Notes under the pieces: generated by a model
What the model saw: only the letters and a program-made list of their open reading frames with translations
Told to the model about the DNA's origin: nothing
Databases searched by the model: none
Source: Microbacterium sp. H1-D42
Lineage (GTDB): Bacteria > Actinomycetota > Actinomycetes > Actinomycetales > Microbacteriaceae
Length of the DNA stretch: 64,000 bases
Assembly (NCBI RefSeq): GCF_022637555.1
Contig: NZ_CP093342.1
Span: 3,410,001-3,474,000, forward strand
Direction: 5' to 3'
Part shown: piece by piece, positions 1-8,169 of the stretch
Numbering within the stretch: the first letter of the stretch is position 1
How the letters are laid out: every line of letters starts with the position of its first letter
Made by a program: the position numbers and the translations under genes

Positions 1-183
1 CACCATCAGCGTGCCCACGATGATGAGGATCCATCCGATGATCGGCACGATCTTGGGCATCCGCACCCGCTCGGGGAGCCGCTTCGCGCGGTTCGGCCTG
101 CTGCGCGCCCATTTCGCGAGAAGTCCGACCAGCACGACGGCTATGACGATCAGGGTGTACTTCAGAATTACGGCGAGATCCAC
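1..183 (-). CDS. Partial membrane protein, paralogue of the 3233-3730 gene
   Basis: The first 61 residues are visible; the rest lies beyond the left edge. The start is a GTG at 183, because two in-frame stops (TGA, TAG) lie just upstream. It shows a hydrophobic helix at about residues 4-24, a basic linker rich in Arg and Lys, then a second helix beginning after RMPKIVPIIGW. The same plan (helix, basic linker, RMP, helix) occurs in the complete protein at 3233-3730, so the two look like paralogues. By analogy it is a small membrane protein with a possible PH-like cytoplasmic domain. Function unknown. It is transcribed divergently from the metalloprotease gene. Confidence 0.6.
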   Translation of the reverse strand, partial: MDLAVILKYTLIVIAVVLVGLLAKWARSRPNRAKRLPERVRMPKIVPIIGWILIIVGTLMV

Positions 184-283
184 TTGGCGACGCTATCAAC
201 CCATTCGGCGGCGACACGAATGCCGCCGGTGACTTTGTCCCTGCCCCGGCGTATCGTCCTGATCAAGACCAACGGAGGCGGCG

Positions 284-1354
284 ATGACGATGACGAACAT
301 GATCGGCATGCAGGGCATCGTCCCCGGCTACCTGCTGGCACGGCTGGCCGTGTCCGGCAAATACACCCACGCAGCTCAAGCGGCGCGGCAGACGCTGATC
401 GCCGGTCGGCCGACGTACCACTCCACCCTCGAGCTGTCGATCGACGAGTCCGGCGCGCTGGTCGCCGAGGTCACGGCCGCGCCGACGCGCACGATCTTCG
501 ACGCGCAGAACACCGAGAAGCTGCCCGGCCTGATCGTGCGCGGCGAAGACGAGCCGCCGGTCGCCGACGTGACGGTGAACGACGCCTTCGACGGCCTCGG
601 CGCCACGTTCGAGATGCTGCTCGATGCCTTCGGGCGGGATTCGCTCGACGGAGCGGGCGCTGCGCTGAATGCGACGGTGCACTACGGCGTCGACTACGAC
701 AACGCGTTCTGGGACGGCTCGCGCATGGTGTTCGGCGACGGCGACGGCGAGGTGTTCCAAGGCTTCACCGGCTCGGTGTCCGTGATCGGGCACGAACTCG
801 GGCACGGGGTGATCCAGACCTCGGCTGGACTCGTCTACCAGGGCCAGTCCGGCGCACTGAACGAGTCGATCGCGGACGTGTTCGGCGTGCTCACCGAGCA
901 GCACCTGAAGGGGCAGAGTGCCGAAGACGCGACCTGGCTGGTCGGCGAGGGCATCTTCACCGAGGCCGTGCAGGGCCGTGCGCTTCGATCGATGCTCGAG
1001 CCGGGCACGGCGTACGACGATGACGAACTGGGCAAGGATCCGCAGCCGGCGCACATGCGCGACTACGTGCAGACCACCGAGGACAACGGCGGCGTGCACA
1101 TCAATTCGGGCATCCCGAACCGCGCTTTCGCGCTCGCTGCGCGCGCGATCGGCGGACACGCCTGGGAAGGCGCGGGCCTGGCCTGGTATCGCGCGCTGAC
1201 CGGCGGATTGTCGTCGGATGCTGGATTCTCAGAGTTCGCAGAGAAGACACTCACCGCGGCGGCCGAGATCGGGGTTAACGTGGAGTCAGCGATCCACGAC
1301 GCGTGGGTCGCCGTCGGAGTGATCAAGGATGCACGAACGCGAGATCCCCGGTGA
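284..1354 (+). CDS. Protealysin-like M4 metalloprotease
   Basis: Thermolysin-family (M4) zinc endopeptidase of 356 residues. The zinc site is HELGH at residues 170-174 (ligands H170, H174; catalytic E171) with third ligand E194 in NESIADVFG; H272 in GGVHINSGIPN fits the proton donor. The short N-terminal part containing GIVPGYLL matches the short propeptide of protealysin-like enzymes rather than the long thermolysin prosequence. No signal peptide is visible, which is usual for this subgroup, so a cytoplasmic or non-classically exported role is likely. The ATG at 284 is preceded by GGAGG at 274-278. The last 26 bases overlap the inhibitor gene that follows, so the two are coexpressed. Confidence 0.92.
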   Translation: MTMTNMIGMQGIVPGYLLARLAVSGKYTHAAQAARQTLIAGRPTYHSTLELSIDESGALVAEVTAAPTRTIFDAQNTEKLPGLIVRGEDEPPVADVTVNDAFDGLGATFEMLLDAFGRDSLDGAGAALNATVHYGVDYDNAFWDGSRMVFGDGDGEVFQGFTGSVSVIGHELGHGVIQTSAGLVYQGQSGALNESIADVFGVLTEQHLKGQSAEDATWLVGEGIFTEAVQGRALRSMLEPGTAYDDDELGKDPQPAHMRDYVQTTEDNGGVHINSGIPNRAFALAARAIGGHAWEGAGLAWYRALTGGLSSDAGFSEFAEKTLTAAAEIGVNVESAIHDAWVAVGVIKDARTRDPR

Positions 1355-1691
1355 CGGGACGGACAGCCGGAGCGATGCGGGGCTGAACCACATCGTCGTC
1401 GCCGTGGTGCGCACGGGCGGGCTGGCGGGGATGCGGCGGCGCTGGCGCGCCGAGCCCGACCCCGAGCAGACGCCGCACTGGCTCGCCCTCGTCGAGCAGT
1501 GTCCGTGGGACGAGCCGATGGATGCCGACGAAGACGACGTCCCGAGCGCCGACCGCTACATCTGGAGCATCCACGCCCGCGTGCAGGACGAGCAGCGACA
1601 GCAGGTCGTCCCCGACACGCACATGCAGGGCGCGTGGCGAGAGCTGGTGGATGCCGTCCGCGACGCCGACCCCGCACCAGAATCGCGATAA
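1329..1691 (+). CDS. Emfourin-like protealysin inhibitor
   Basis: A 120-residue protein starting inside the end of the protease gene. It carries the compact pattern of emfourin-type inhibitors: a beta strand, then GGLAGMRRRW, and an acidic middle. Emfourins are slow tight-binding inhibitors of protealysin-like proteases and are known to be encoded directly beside them in bacteria and archaea. The call rests mainly on this position, the size and the GG-(hydrophobic)-AG segment. It presumably keeps the protease inactive in the cytoplasm. An alternative is an unrelated small protein, but the 26-bp overlap argues for a functional pair. Confidence 0.75.
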   Translation: MHEREIPGDGTDSRSDAGLNHIVVAVVRTGGLAGMRRRWRAEPDPEQTPHWLALVEQCPWDEPMDADEDDVPSADRYIWSIHARVQDEQRQQVVPDTHMQGAWRELVDAVRDADPAPESR

Positions 1692-1703
1692 GGAGTCACG
1701 AGC

Positions 1704-2606
1704 ATGTCTCAGAAGATCATCCCCAACCTGTGGTTCAACGGCGATGCCGAGCAGGGCGGCGAGTTCTACAGCGCCGCCCTGCCGAACACCACGTCACGGA
1801 TCACCGCGCGCTACCCGGACGAGGTGCCGGAGTCGCAGGCCGGCTTCGCCGGCAAGCCACTCGTCGTCGACCTGTCGGTCGACGGATTCCAGATCACCAT
1901 GATCAACTCCGACGCGCACTTCCGACCCAACCCGTCGATCTCGTTCATGCTGAACTTCGATCCGCTGATGTTCGGCGGCGATGCGGATACCGCACGCGCT
2001 CGACTCGATGAAACCTGGGCCGCGCTGGCGGAAGGCGGCATGGTGCTGATGGAGCTGGCCGAATATCCGTTCAGCCCGCACTACGGCTGGGTGCAGGACC
2101 GCTACGGCGTCAGCTGGCAGCTCATGCTCACAGACCCCGAGGGCGACCCGCGGCCGTTCGTCATTCCGCAGATCATGTTCGCCGGCGCTGTGCAGGACAA
2201 GGCGCGCGAAGCGGCGGAGCTGTACACCTCGCTGTTCGACGACGCTGAGATCGGCATGGTGGCGGAGTACCCCGCGGCGACCGGCGCCGCTGGGGCCGGA
2301 AGCGTGATGTTCGGCGAGTTCCGCGTCGGCGACCAGTGGTTCTCGATGATGGACTCGAACGTCGCGCACGAGTTCGCCTTCTCGCCCGGTGTCTCGCTCG
2401 AGGTGCGCTGCCACGGTCAGGCCGAGATCGACAGACTGTGGGATGCCCTGTCGGCCGTGCCCGAGGCTGAGCAGTGCGGATGGCTGGCCGACCGGTACGG
2501 CGTGAGCTGGCAGATCGTGCCCGACAACATGGGCGAGCTGATGGAACGGCCAGGTGCCTACGGTCGGATGCTGAAGATGAAGAAGCTGGTGATCGCCGAC
2601 TTCTGA
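1704..2606 (+). CDS. Two-domain VOC (PhnB/glyoxalase-like) protein
   Basis: A 300-residue vicinal-oxygen-chelate protein with two tandem copies of the PhnB-type unit (about 1-145 and 150-300). Each begins with a strand and a helix (IIPNLWFNGDAEQGGEFY; VIPQIMFAGAVQDKAREAA) and ends with a DRYGVSWQ motif. Members are often annotated as 3-demethylubiquinone-9 methyltransferase-like, but that name is not a proven activity. The substrate is unknown. It lies 12 bp after the inhibitor gene on the same strand, so cotranscription is possible but a functional link is not obvious. Confidence 0.85.
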   Translation: MSQKIIPNLWFNGDAEQGGEFYSAALPNTTSRITARYPDEVPESQAGFAGKPLVVDLSVDGFQITMINSDAHFRPNPSISFMLNFDPLMFGGDADTARARLDETWAALAEGGMVLMELAEYPFSPHYGWVQDRYGVSWQLMLTDPEGDPRPFVIPQIMFAGAVQDKAREAAELYTSLFDDAEIGMVAEYPAATGAAGAGSVMFGEFRVGDQWFSMMDSNVAHEFAFSPGVSLEVRCHGQAEIDRLWDALSAVPEAEQCGWLADRYGVSWQIVPDNMGELMERPGAYGRMLKMKKLVIADF

Positions 2607-2657
2607 ACTATCGCCGACTTCTGACCCGATCCACGTCACAGGGCGGACAATGGAGAG

Positions 2658-2873
2658 ATGGGACTGTTCACACAGAAGCCGCAGGAGCCGAGCGCGTGGG
2701 CCGCGCTGCCCGGCGAGCCGCTCGATGAGACCGACCCGGCAAAGCGGCTCGACGACGTGCCGGGCGTGGGCCTGAACGATTTCGGACTCGGCGCGCAGTA
2801 CACGACCGTAGTGCTGCCCGTCACGCCGCCGACCCCCGAGGCCGTGGACACCTCCGAGAACGACGGCGAGTAG
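2658..2873 (+). CDS. Small conserved hypothetical protein
   Basis: A 71-residue soluble protein rich in Pro, Asp and Glu, with no membrane segment or recognised domain. The ATG follows GGAGA at about 2650-2655, a good ribosome site. Codon use is strongly G/C at third positions, supporting a real gene. I know no function. It may be cotranscribed with the next small gene, whose start is 17 bp away. Confidence 0.6.
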   Translation: MGLFTQKPQEPSAWAALPGEPLDETDPAKRLDDVPGVGLNDFGLGAQYTTVVLPVTPPTPEAVDTSENDGE

Positions 2874-2889
2874 CCACTACACTCGCGAC

Positions 2890-3216
2890 ATGCCCGCATC
2901 TGATGAGGCCACGCGCCTGCTGCAGCTCGCCGTCGACGCCCGCACCCGTGGAGATTCGCTGCTGCACCTGCAGATCGACATCGCCCACCTGACGGGGCAG
3001 GCGTCGACGTGGGGATCGGCCGAGAATCGGATGCAGCGCGACGACCACGTCGGGTACTTCCTCAGCGAGGTCGAGAAGCTCGGCTGGCGGCTGGAGCACA
3101 CCGGCTACGCGTTCGTCGAGAGTGGCGCGACCACCTCGGCGCGCGTGTGGGGCACCGGCGAGGGCGTTGTCAACCACGGCGGCGTCGAGGCGTTCTTCAC
3201 CTTCCGCGCCGTCTGA
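2890..3216 (+). CDS. Conserved hypothetical protein
   Basis: A 108-residue soluble alpha/beta protein. The N-terminal half is helical (TRLLQLAVDARTRGDSLLH), and the C-terminal half is strand-rich, ending GGVEAFFTFRAV. No catalytic motif or known domain is visible. It converges with the PH-like membrane protein gene, leaving 16 bp between the stops. Function unknown. Confidence 0.6.
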   Translation: MPASDEATRLLQLAVDARTRGDSLLHLQIDIAHLTGQASTWGSAENRMQRDDHVGYFLSEVEKLGWRLEHTGYAFVESGATTSARVWGTGEGVVNHGGVEAFFTFRAV

Positions 3217-3232
3217 GAACTGCGCGGGCTCG

Positions 3233-3730
3233 CTACCGGCTCGCGGCGATGACGCGCGACATGTCGTATCGCTTGGCGTCGACACTGAGCTTCGCACCGG
3301 CGCGCGAGCGCACGATGACGCGTTCGCGCCCGAACACCTTGGCCGTGCGGCAGGACTCGATATCGGCGTAGGCGATGCGCTTCTCGCGCCCGAAGACCGT
3401 GCGGTAGCCGACAGCATCCGACCCCGCCTCGATGTACCAGTTGCGAAACGCGAGCAGCACGCACAGCCCGGCGACGAACAGCACGACCGAGGTGACCCGC
3501 ATCGGCAGCAGTTCGTGCGTGTACTGGGAGGTGAACGAGGCCAGCGCCATGACGAACCCGATGGCGAGCAGCGCAGCGCCGACCAGGGCGAACAGCAGGG
3601 GCATCCGCTGTCGCAGCGGCGCCTGCTTCACGGGCGCGGGGCGCACGCGTCGGAAGGCCCGCGCGACGATCACCACGAGCAACGCGATGACGATCGTGAT
3701 CACCACGACCTTCAGGCCCAATCCAGACAT
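3233..3730 (-). CDS. Membrane protein with PH-like C-terminal domain
   Basis: A 165-residue protein with three predicted membrane helices (about residues 5-25, 44-64 and 78-95). A strand-rich soluble tail (WYIEAGSDAVGYRTVFGREKRIAYADIESC) resembles bacterial PH-like domains of the YdbS/bPH type. The role of such domains is usually unknown, often linked to the membrane surface. Its first two helices and the RMP motif match the truncated gene at the left edge, so the window holds a paralogue pair. The assignment of the tail is by general pattern only. Confidence 0.65.
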   Translation of the reverse strand: MSGLGLKVVVITIVIALLVVIVARAFRRVRPAPVKQAPLRQRMPLLFALVGAALLAIGFVMALASFTSQYTHELLPMRVTSVVLFVAGLCVLLAFRNWYIEAGSDAVGYRTVFGREKRIAYADIESCRTAKVFGRERVIVRSRAGAKLSVDAKRYDMSRVIAASR

Positions 3731-3782
3731 CCTCTGAGGCTACCGTCCGGGGCGCACCCCGCCGACGGCTTACGGTTGAAGG

Positions 3783-4511
3783 ATGACGATCACCGCCGCG
3801 GCAGACGGCTCCGCCCTCGGCAACCCCGGACCGAACGGCTGGGCCTGGTACATCGACGACGACCGGTGGGCCGCCGGCGGCTCACCGCACGGCACGAACA
3901 ATCAGGGCGAGCTGCAGGCCGTGCTGGAGCTGCTGCGCGCGACCGCCGGCACCGATGAGAAGCTCGTCATCGAATGCGACAGTCGGTACGTGATCGATTC
4001 CGTGACGAAGTGGATGCCCGGATGGAAGCGCCGCGGCTGGCGCAAGTCCGATGGCGGACCGGTGCTGAACCGCGACCTGCTGGAGGGCATCGACGAGGCC
4101 ATCCGCGGACGCGACGTCTCGTTCACCTGGGTGAAGGGGCACGCCGGACATCCGCTGAACGAAGCCGCCGATGAGCGGGCGAACGCCGCGGCGAAGGCCT
4201 ATCAGCAGAAGCAGGAGCCCCGCCGCGGGCCGGGATTCGCGTCAGCCGTGGACGGGGGTGCCGCCCTCGCCGGCGCCATGGCCGTCACGTCTTCAAGTCC
4301 CCGCGCGGCTGTCGCGCCCGCGCCTGCGACACCGGCGACCCAGTCGCTGTGGGCTGAAGCCTCGGATCTGCTCGATGGCCTCGGGGATGCTGAGATCGCT
4401 CAGCCCGTCACGCTGAAGGTGTCACTCACCGGCGATGAACATGCCCGCCTGCGCGACCGCGCCCAGGCGCAGGACATCTCGCTTGAGCAGGCGCTGCGCC
4501 GCCTGATCTGA
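3783..4511 (+). CDS. rnhA: Ribonuclease HI with C-terminal extension
   Basis: Residues 1-145 form an RNase H domain, which cleaves the RNA strand of RNA-DNA hybrids during replication and repair. The four acidic residues are in place: D8 (AADGSA), E43 (NNQGEL), D66 (ECDSRYV) and D130 (NEAADERANAA), and the loop HAGHP near residue 120 is typical. Residues 146-242 are an extra tail: an Ala/Pro-rich linker followed by a helical end (LTGDEHARLRDRAQAQDISLEQALRRLI). This tail is absent from classical RNase HI (about 155 residues) and looks like a small helical binding module. ATG start at 3783. Confidence 0.93.
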   Translation: MTITAAADGSALGNPGPNGWAWYIDDDRWAAGGSPHGTNNQGELQAVLELLRATAGTDEKLVIECDSRYVIDSVTKWMPGWKRRGWRKSDGGPVLNRDLLEGIDEAIRGRDVSFTWVKGHAGHPLNEAADERANAAAKAYQQKQEPRRGPGFASAVDGGAALAGAMAVTSSSPRAAVAPAPATPATQSLWAEASDLLDGLGDAEIAQPVTLKVSLTGDEHARLRDRAQAQDISLEQALRRLI

Positions 4512-4592
4512 CGGGAAACCGCGGTCAGCGACTGAAAATCGTGAGGTCGCGGGATCGACGCCCGTCGGCTGACGTCCGCGTACACTCGCCAC

Positions 4593-4997
4593 ATGACATC
4601 CGCTCCTCGAACGGTGGCACGGGTAGGCCTCGGCGGGCTTCTCGTGTTCGCAGGCATCGCGCATCTGACGTTCGGTCGACGCGGTTTCCAGGCCGTGGTG
4701 CCCGACTGGGTGCCGGGCGATCCGGACACGACGGTCGTGGCATCCGGTGTGATCGAGATCGGCCTGGGCGCCGCGATGCTCCTCGCCCGGCGTCGGCGGC
4801 GGACGATCGGCACGCTCGTCGCGCTCTTCTTCGTCGCGGTCTTCCCCGGCAACGTGACGCAGTGGACGCATCACCGCAGCACTCCGGGGCTCGACACTGA
4901 GATGAAGCGGTTCGGGCGGCTGTTTCTGCAGCCTGTCCTGGTGTGGCTGGCCCTGTGGTCGACGCGGGTCGGGCGGCGCACCTCGCGCAGTTCCTGA
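4593..4997 (+). CDS. DoxX-like small membrane protein
   Basis: A 134-residue membrane protein with four predicted helices. The segment GGLLVFAGIAHLTFGRRGF followed by VVPDWVPG is the usual start of the DoxX-like family, and PGNVTQWTHHR is typical for its third loop. The exact biochemical role of these short forms is not known; relatives are linked to thiol or redox balance at the membrane. It stands alone between rnhA and a convergent acetyltransferase gene. Confidence 0.8.
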   Translation: MTSAPRTVARVGLGGLLVFAGIAHLTFGRRGFQAVVPDWVPGDPDTTVVASGVIEIGLGAAMLLARRRRRTIGTLVALFFVAVFPGNVTQWTHHRSTPGLDTEMKRFGRLFLQPVLVWLALWSTRVGRRTSRSS

Positions 4998-5022
4998 ACC
5001 GGGTCAGCCTGACGGCCGGCGC

Positions 5023-5592
5023 TCACTCCGGAACGGAGCGGACCACGCGCGCCGGCGATCCCACGGCGATGGCTCCGGCCGGGACGTCCTTGGTGACGAC
5101 CGATGCCGCGCCGATCACGGCATCGTCGCCGATGGTGACGCCTGGCAGGATCGTGGCGTTCGCGCCGACCCACACCCGGCGTCCGACGACGACCGGTGCC
5201 GGGTGCATGTCGGCGCGCCGGGAGGGCGCGAGATCGTGGTTGAGCGTCGCGATGACGACGTTGTGGCCGATCAGCGAGTCATCACCGATCGTGATGCCGC
5301 CCTGATCCTGGAACCGGCATCCGGAGTTGATGAAGATGCGCCGGCCGAGGTGGATGTTGCGCCCGAAATCGGCGGTGAACGGCGGGAACAGCGTCACGGT
5401 CTCGTGGACGGGCTGGCCCGTCAGCTCGGCGAGCAGTTCGCGCACGCGCTCGGGCTCCTGGTAGGTGCCGTTGAGCTCGGCGGCGATCCGCAGGGCCTCC
5501 TGACTGGTGCGGTGCATCGTCGCGTGCAGCGGCGAATCACCCGTGATCGTGCGGCCGGAGTTCAGTTCGGCGAGAAGGTCGTCGAGTTCCAT
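5023..5592 (-). CDS. Sugar O-acetyltransferase (LacA/Maa type)
   Basis: A 189-residue acetyltransferase of the left-handed beta-helix (hexapeptide repeat) type, which moves acetyl from acetyl-CoA to a sugar hydroxyl. The N-terminal helical part (about 1-60) is the maltose-acetyltransferase-like domain; the repeats begin near FGRNIHLGRRIFINSGC. The catalytic His is in ATLNHDLAPSRR, and the final turns VWVGANATILPGVTIGDDA are canonical. The acceptor sugar cannot be told from sequence. The start lies 10 bp after the stop of the MscS gene, so the two form an operon. Confidence 0.9.
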   Translation of the reverse strand: MELDDLLAELNSGRTITGDSPLHATMHRTSQEALRIAAELNGTYQEPERVRELLAELTGQPVHETVTLFPPFTADFGRNIHLGRRIFINSGCRFQDQGGITIGDDSLIGHNVVIATLNHDLAPSRRADMHPAPVVVGRRVWVGANATILPGVTIGDDAVIGAASVVTKDVPAGAIAVGSPARVVRSVPE

Positions 5593-5602
5593 GCTTCCTC
5601 TT

Positions 5603-6634
5603 TCAGCTGTCGACGGCGATCCGCGTGCGCGGCAGCGCCTCGGGGTGCTCCTGCTGCAGCCAGGTCATCATCTTCTCGCGCACCTCGCAACGCAGCACCC
5701 ACTGAGCGTCGGAGTCCTCGGACGACATCACGAAGCGCACGGTCACGTGCCCGCCCTGCGAATCCGTGACGTACACGCTCGATGAGCGGCGATCCCAGGC
5801 ATCCGACGCCTCGATGATCTCCTGGAACTTCGCGCGCACCTCGTCCATCGGCACGCGCCAGTCGAGGTCCATGTAGACCGTGCCGAGGATGGCATCCGAC
5901 TTGCGCGTCCACGTCTCGATCGGGTTGGTGGTGAAGTAGCTGCACGGGATCACCAGGCGACGCTCGTCCCAGATGTAGACGACGACGTACGACAGGTTGA
6001 TCTCGCCGATGCGCCCCCACTCGCCCTCGATGACGACGACGTCGCCGACCCGGATGGCGTCGGTGAACGCGATCTGGATGCCCGCGATGAGATTGCCGAA
6101 GATCGACTGCGCCGCCAGGCCCGCGATGACGCTGACGATGCCGGCGGATGCCAGCAGGCTCGTGCCCACGATGCGCAGCGCCGGGAACGAGAACAGCACG
6201 GTGCCCACGGCGACCACGCCGATCAGCACGAGGGTGAGGCGCTGGATGACCAGCAGCTGGGTGCGGCGGCGGCGCAGGTTCGCGCCGGTGAACGTCACCG
6301 TCTCACGAGTGAGCAGCCCTTCGAAGCCGAACGAGACGAGAGCTGCCAGCAGCCAGGCGGCGGTAAGGATCGCGGCGATGAGCAGCAGGTGGGATACGGC
6401 CGGCCACCAGTCCTCGCGGCCGGGTTGGGAAACCGCTCCGGCGATCCACACGGCGATGACGAGGCAGAAGGCCGACCAGGCCCGTCGCACTCTGCGATCG
6501 AGTTCGCGCATCCACTTCAGCTTGCGGCTGAGCAGCGATGCGAGCAATCGCAGGCCCAGGACGGCCGCCAGTGCGATGGCGACCGCAATCCCGATGGCGA
6601 CGATGGTTCCGATCCACGAGGTCCAATCGATCAT
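5603..6634 (-). CDS. MscS-family mechanosensitive channel
   Basis: A 343-residue small-conductance mechanosensitive channel protein that releases solutes on osmotic downshock. It has about five membrane helices in the first 190 residues. The pore helix is GLAAQSIFGNLIAGIQIAF, the family's best-conserved stretch, followed by the beta domain (DAIRVGDVVVIEGEWGRIGEI, with VVVYIWDERRLVIPCSYF) and an alpha/beta tail. Compared with E. coli MscS (286 residues) it has extra N-terminal helices. It is cotranscribed with the acetyltransferase gene. Confidence 0.92.
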   Translation of the reverse strand: MIDWTSWIGTIVAIGIAVAIALAAVLGLRLLASLLSRKLKWMRELDRRVRRAWSAFCLVIAVWIAGAVSQPGREDWWPAVSHLLLIAAILTAAWLLAALVSFGFEGLLTRETVTFTGANLRRRRTQLLVIQRLTLVLIGVVAVGTVLFSFPALRIVGTSLLASAGIVSVIAGLAAQSIFGNLIAGIQIAFTDAIRVGDVVVIEGEWGRIGEINLSYVVVYIWDERRLVIPCSYFTTNPIETWTRKSDAILGTVYMDLDWRVPMDEVRAKFQEIIEASDAWDRRSSSVYVTDSQGGHVTVRFVMSSEDSDAQWVLRCEVREKMMTWLQQEHPEALPRTRIAVDS

Positions 6635-6715
6635 CCGTCCACCCTAGGCGGGGCGGACGCGCCTTGCTGGGCGCGCGGTGACCATCGGGGCGGCGGATGC
6701 CTGCGGCGCTCGGTG

Positions 6716-6797
6716 CCGTAACTCCGGAGAACCGCCGCCACGCACGCAAGAACCGGCCGATTCGCGCGCGAACCGGCCGGTTCTTCCGGAGTTGCGG
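6716..6797. repeat. Compound palindrome after the SRPBCC gene
   Basis: Two nested inverted repeats share one right arm. The outer pair is CCGTAACTCCGGAGAACCG at 6716-6734 against the reverse complement at 6778-6797, with one mismatch and one extra base. The inner pair is AAGAACCGGCCG (6748-6759) against CGGCCGGTTCTT (6774-6785), perfect. So the right arm can fold with either left partner. The element lies just past the stop of the SRPBCC gene and may end its transcript, but its three-arm layout resembles the palindromic element at 16821-16919, suggesting a family of intergenic repeats. No poly-T tract follows. Confidence 0.6.
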
Positions 6798-6800
6798 CGG

Positions 6801-7781
6801 TCAGACGGTGAGCACCGCCTGCTCGAGCCGCTGGTACGAGGACTCCATGCCGTCGGCCATGCCGGTGGCGAGGATCATGTCGCGGGTGTCTTTGTCGGGG
6901 AACTCCATGAGCACCGTGACCAGGGTCGCGCCGTCCTCTTCGTACAGGTTCATGTCGTTCAGGATGTCGGGGCCGTCGGTGCCCTGCATCCGCTCGAGCT
7001 GCACCGCACGGCGCGGGGCGTCGACGAGCAGCGTCTCGCCCTCGAAGCCGAACGGTTCGCCTTCGGTGTCGCCGACCGGGGCCCACGAGTTGCGGTAGCG
7101 CTCGCCGGCCTTGAGGGCGACCTCGCACTCCGTCATCTCCCAGCCGTCGGGGCCGAGCATCCACTGCTTGATCAGCTCGGGCTCGGTGTACGCACGCCAC
7201 ACCAGATCGCGCGGCCCGTCGACCAGACGCGTGATGCTCACATGGGTGTCGTCGAGGTACTCGACGCGGGTGCCCTTGCCCTGCGCGTACTCGCGCAGGT
7301 CGTGCAGCACGGCGTCGATCTGAGACATCGCGGCGCGGGTGCCTTCGATGACACCCATGTCGACCACCTGCTGCAGCGCTTCGAGCGAGTCGAAGTGGCT
7401 GGAGGTGACCATGCGGGTGCCGTCGCCCGTGGGCTCGAAGGCGAACTCCATGCGCATCGCGGGCATGTCGGCGTTGGGCTTGCCCTGGTCATCGCTGAAG
7501 CCGTCGAGCACGGTGAAGCCGTGCGGCTCGTTGATGGTGAGGAACTCCCAGTAGGCGCGCGAGGACTCGCCGCGCGGACCGGTCATGGAGTAGTCCGCTC
7601 GTCCGCCGATCGTGTGGTCCCAGGTGTGGAACGTCGCCGGCCACCCGGGAGGACCCCAGAAGCGCTCGAGCTGGCGGGGATCGCTGTAGGCGTGCCAAAC
7701 CCGCTCGATGGGGGCCGCGAACTCGGCGGTGACGGTCATCGTCAGGTTCTCGGTGTCGGTGTTGATGTCGATGACAGGCAT
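6801..7781 (-). CDS. Tandem SRPBCC (AHSA1-type) protein
   Basis: A 326-residue protein with two START/Bet v1-like units, each opening with the AHSA1 signature: FAAPIERVWHAYSDPRQLERFWGP near residue 20, and a second copy (RDLVWRAYTEPELIKQWMLGPDGW) in the middle. Such folds bind hydrophobic ligands; the ligand is unknown. I chose the ATG at 7781 because AAGGAGAG (7786-7793) sits just upstream; a longer frame exists but overlaps the ArsR gene without a ribosome site. It starts one base after the ArsR stop, so translation is coupled. ArsR/AHSA1 pairs are a common actinobacterial arrangement. Confidence 0.88.
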   Translation of the reverse strand: MPVIDINTDTENLTMTVTAEFAAPIERVWHAYSDPRQLERFWGPPGWPATFHTWDHTIGGRADYSMTGPRGESSRAYWEFLTINEPHGFTVLDGFSDDQGKPNADMPAMRMEFAFEPTGDGTRMVTSSHFDSLEALQQVVDMGVIEGTRAAMSQIDAVLHDLREYAQGKGTRVEYLDDTHVSITRLVDGPRDLVWRAYTEPELIKQWMLGPDGWEMTECEVALKAGERYRNSWAPVGDTEGEPFGFEGETLLVDAPRRAVQLERMQGTDGPDILNDMNLYEEDGATLVTVLMEFPDKDTRDMILATGMADGMESSYQRLEQAVLTV

Positions 7782-7782
7782 T

Positions 7783-8169
7783 TCACTCTCCTTGAGTGGG
7801 TGGTTCTTGCGTGGACTTCGGTGGATGCTGCGCCGAGTCTCCGGCGAGCAGATCGTCGAGCCGTGCGACGCGTGCGCGCCAGAGCTCTTCATAGCGGGCG
7901 AGCAGCGCCCGAGCGCGCGCGATCATCTCAGGATTCGCGCGGACGAGCCGCTCGCGTCCCTCGGCGCGCTTGATGATGAGACCGGCCTCTTCGAGGACGG
8001 CGACGTGCTTCTGCACCGCCGCGAACGACATCTCGTAGTCGCTCGCGAGGGCCGATACTGATTGCTCACGTTCGATGGTCCGGCGCAGGATGTCACGCCG
8101 GGTCGACGTCGCCAGTGCGTGGAACACACGGTCGACCTCCGCTTCGCTGAGTTCATATTGTGCAACCAT
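7783..8169 (-). CDS. ArsR-family transcriptional regulator
   Basis: A 128-residue winged-helix regulator. The recognition part reads EMSFAAVQKHVAVLEEAGLI, typical of the ArsR branch that pairs with AHSA1/SRPBCC genes. No CxC or other metal-binding Cys pair is visible, so it is not a metal sensor of the classical type; the cofactor may be the ligand of its SRPBCC partner. The ATG at 8169 lies inside a 14-bp palindrome that probably is its own operator. The ArsR part of the gene at 12039-13019 is closely similar. Confidence 0.92.
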   Translation of the reverse strand: MVAQYELSEAEVDRVFHALATSTRRDILRRTIEREQSVSALASDYEMSFAAVQKHVAVLEEAGLIIKRAEGRERLVRANPEMIARARALLARYEELWRARVARLDDLLAGDSAQHPPKSTQEPPTQGE

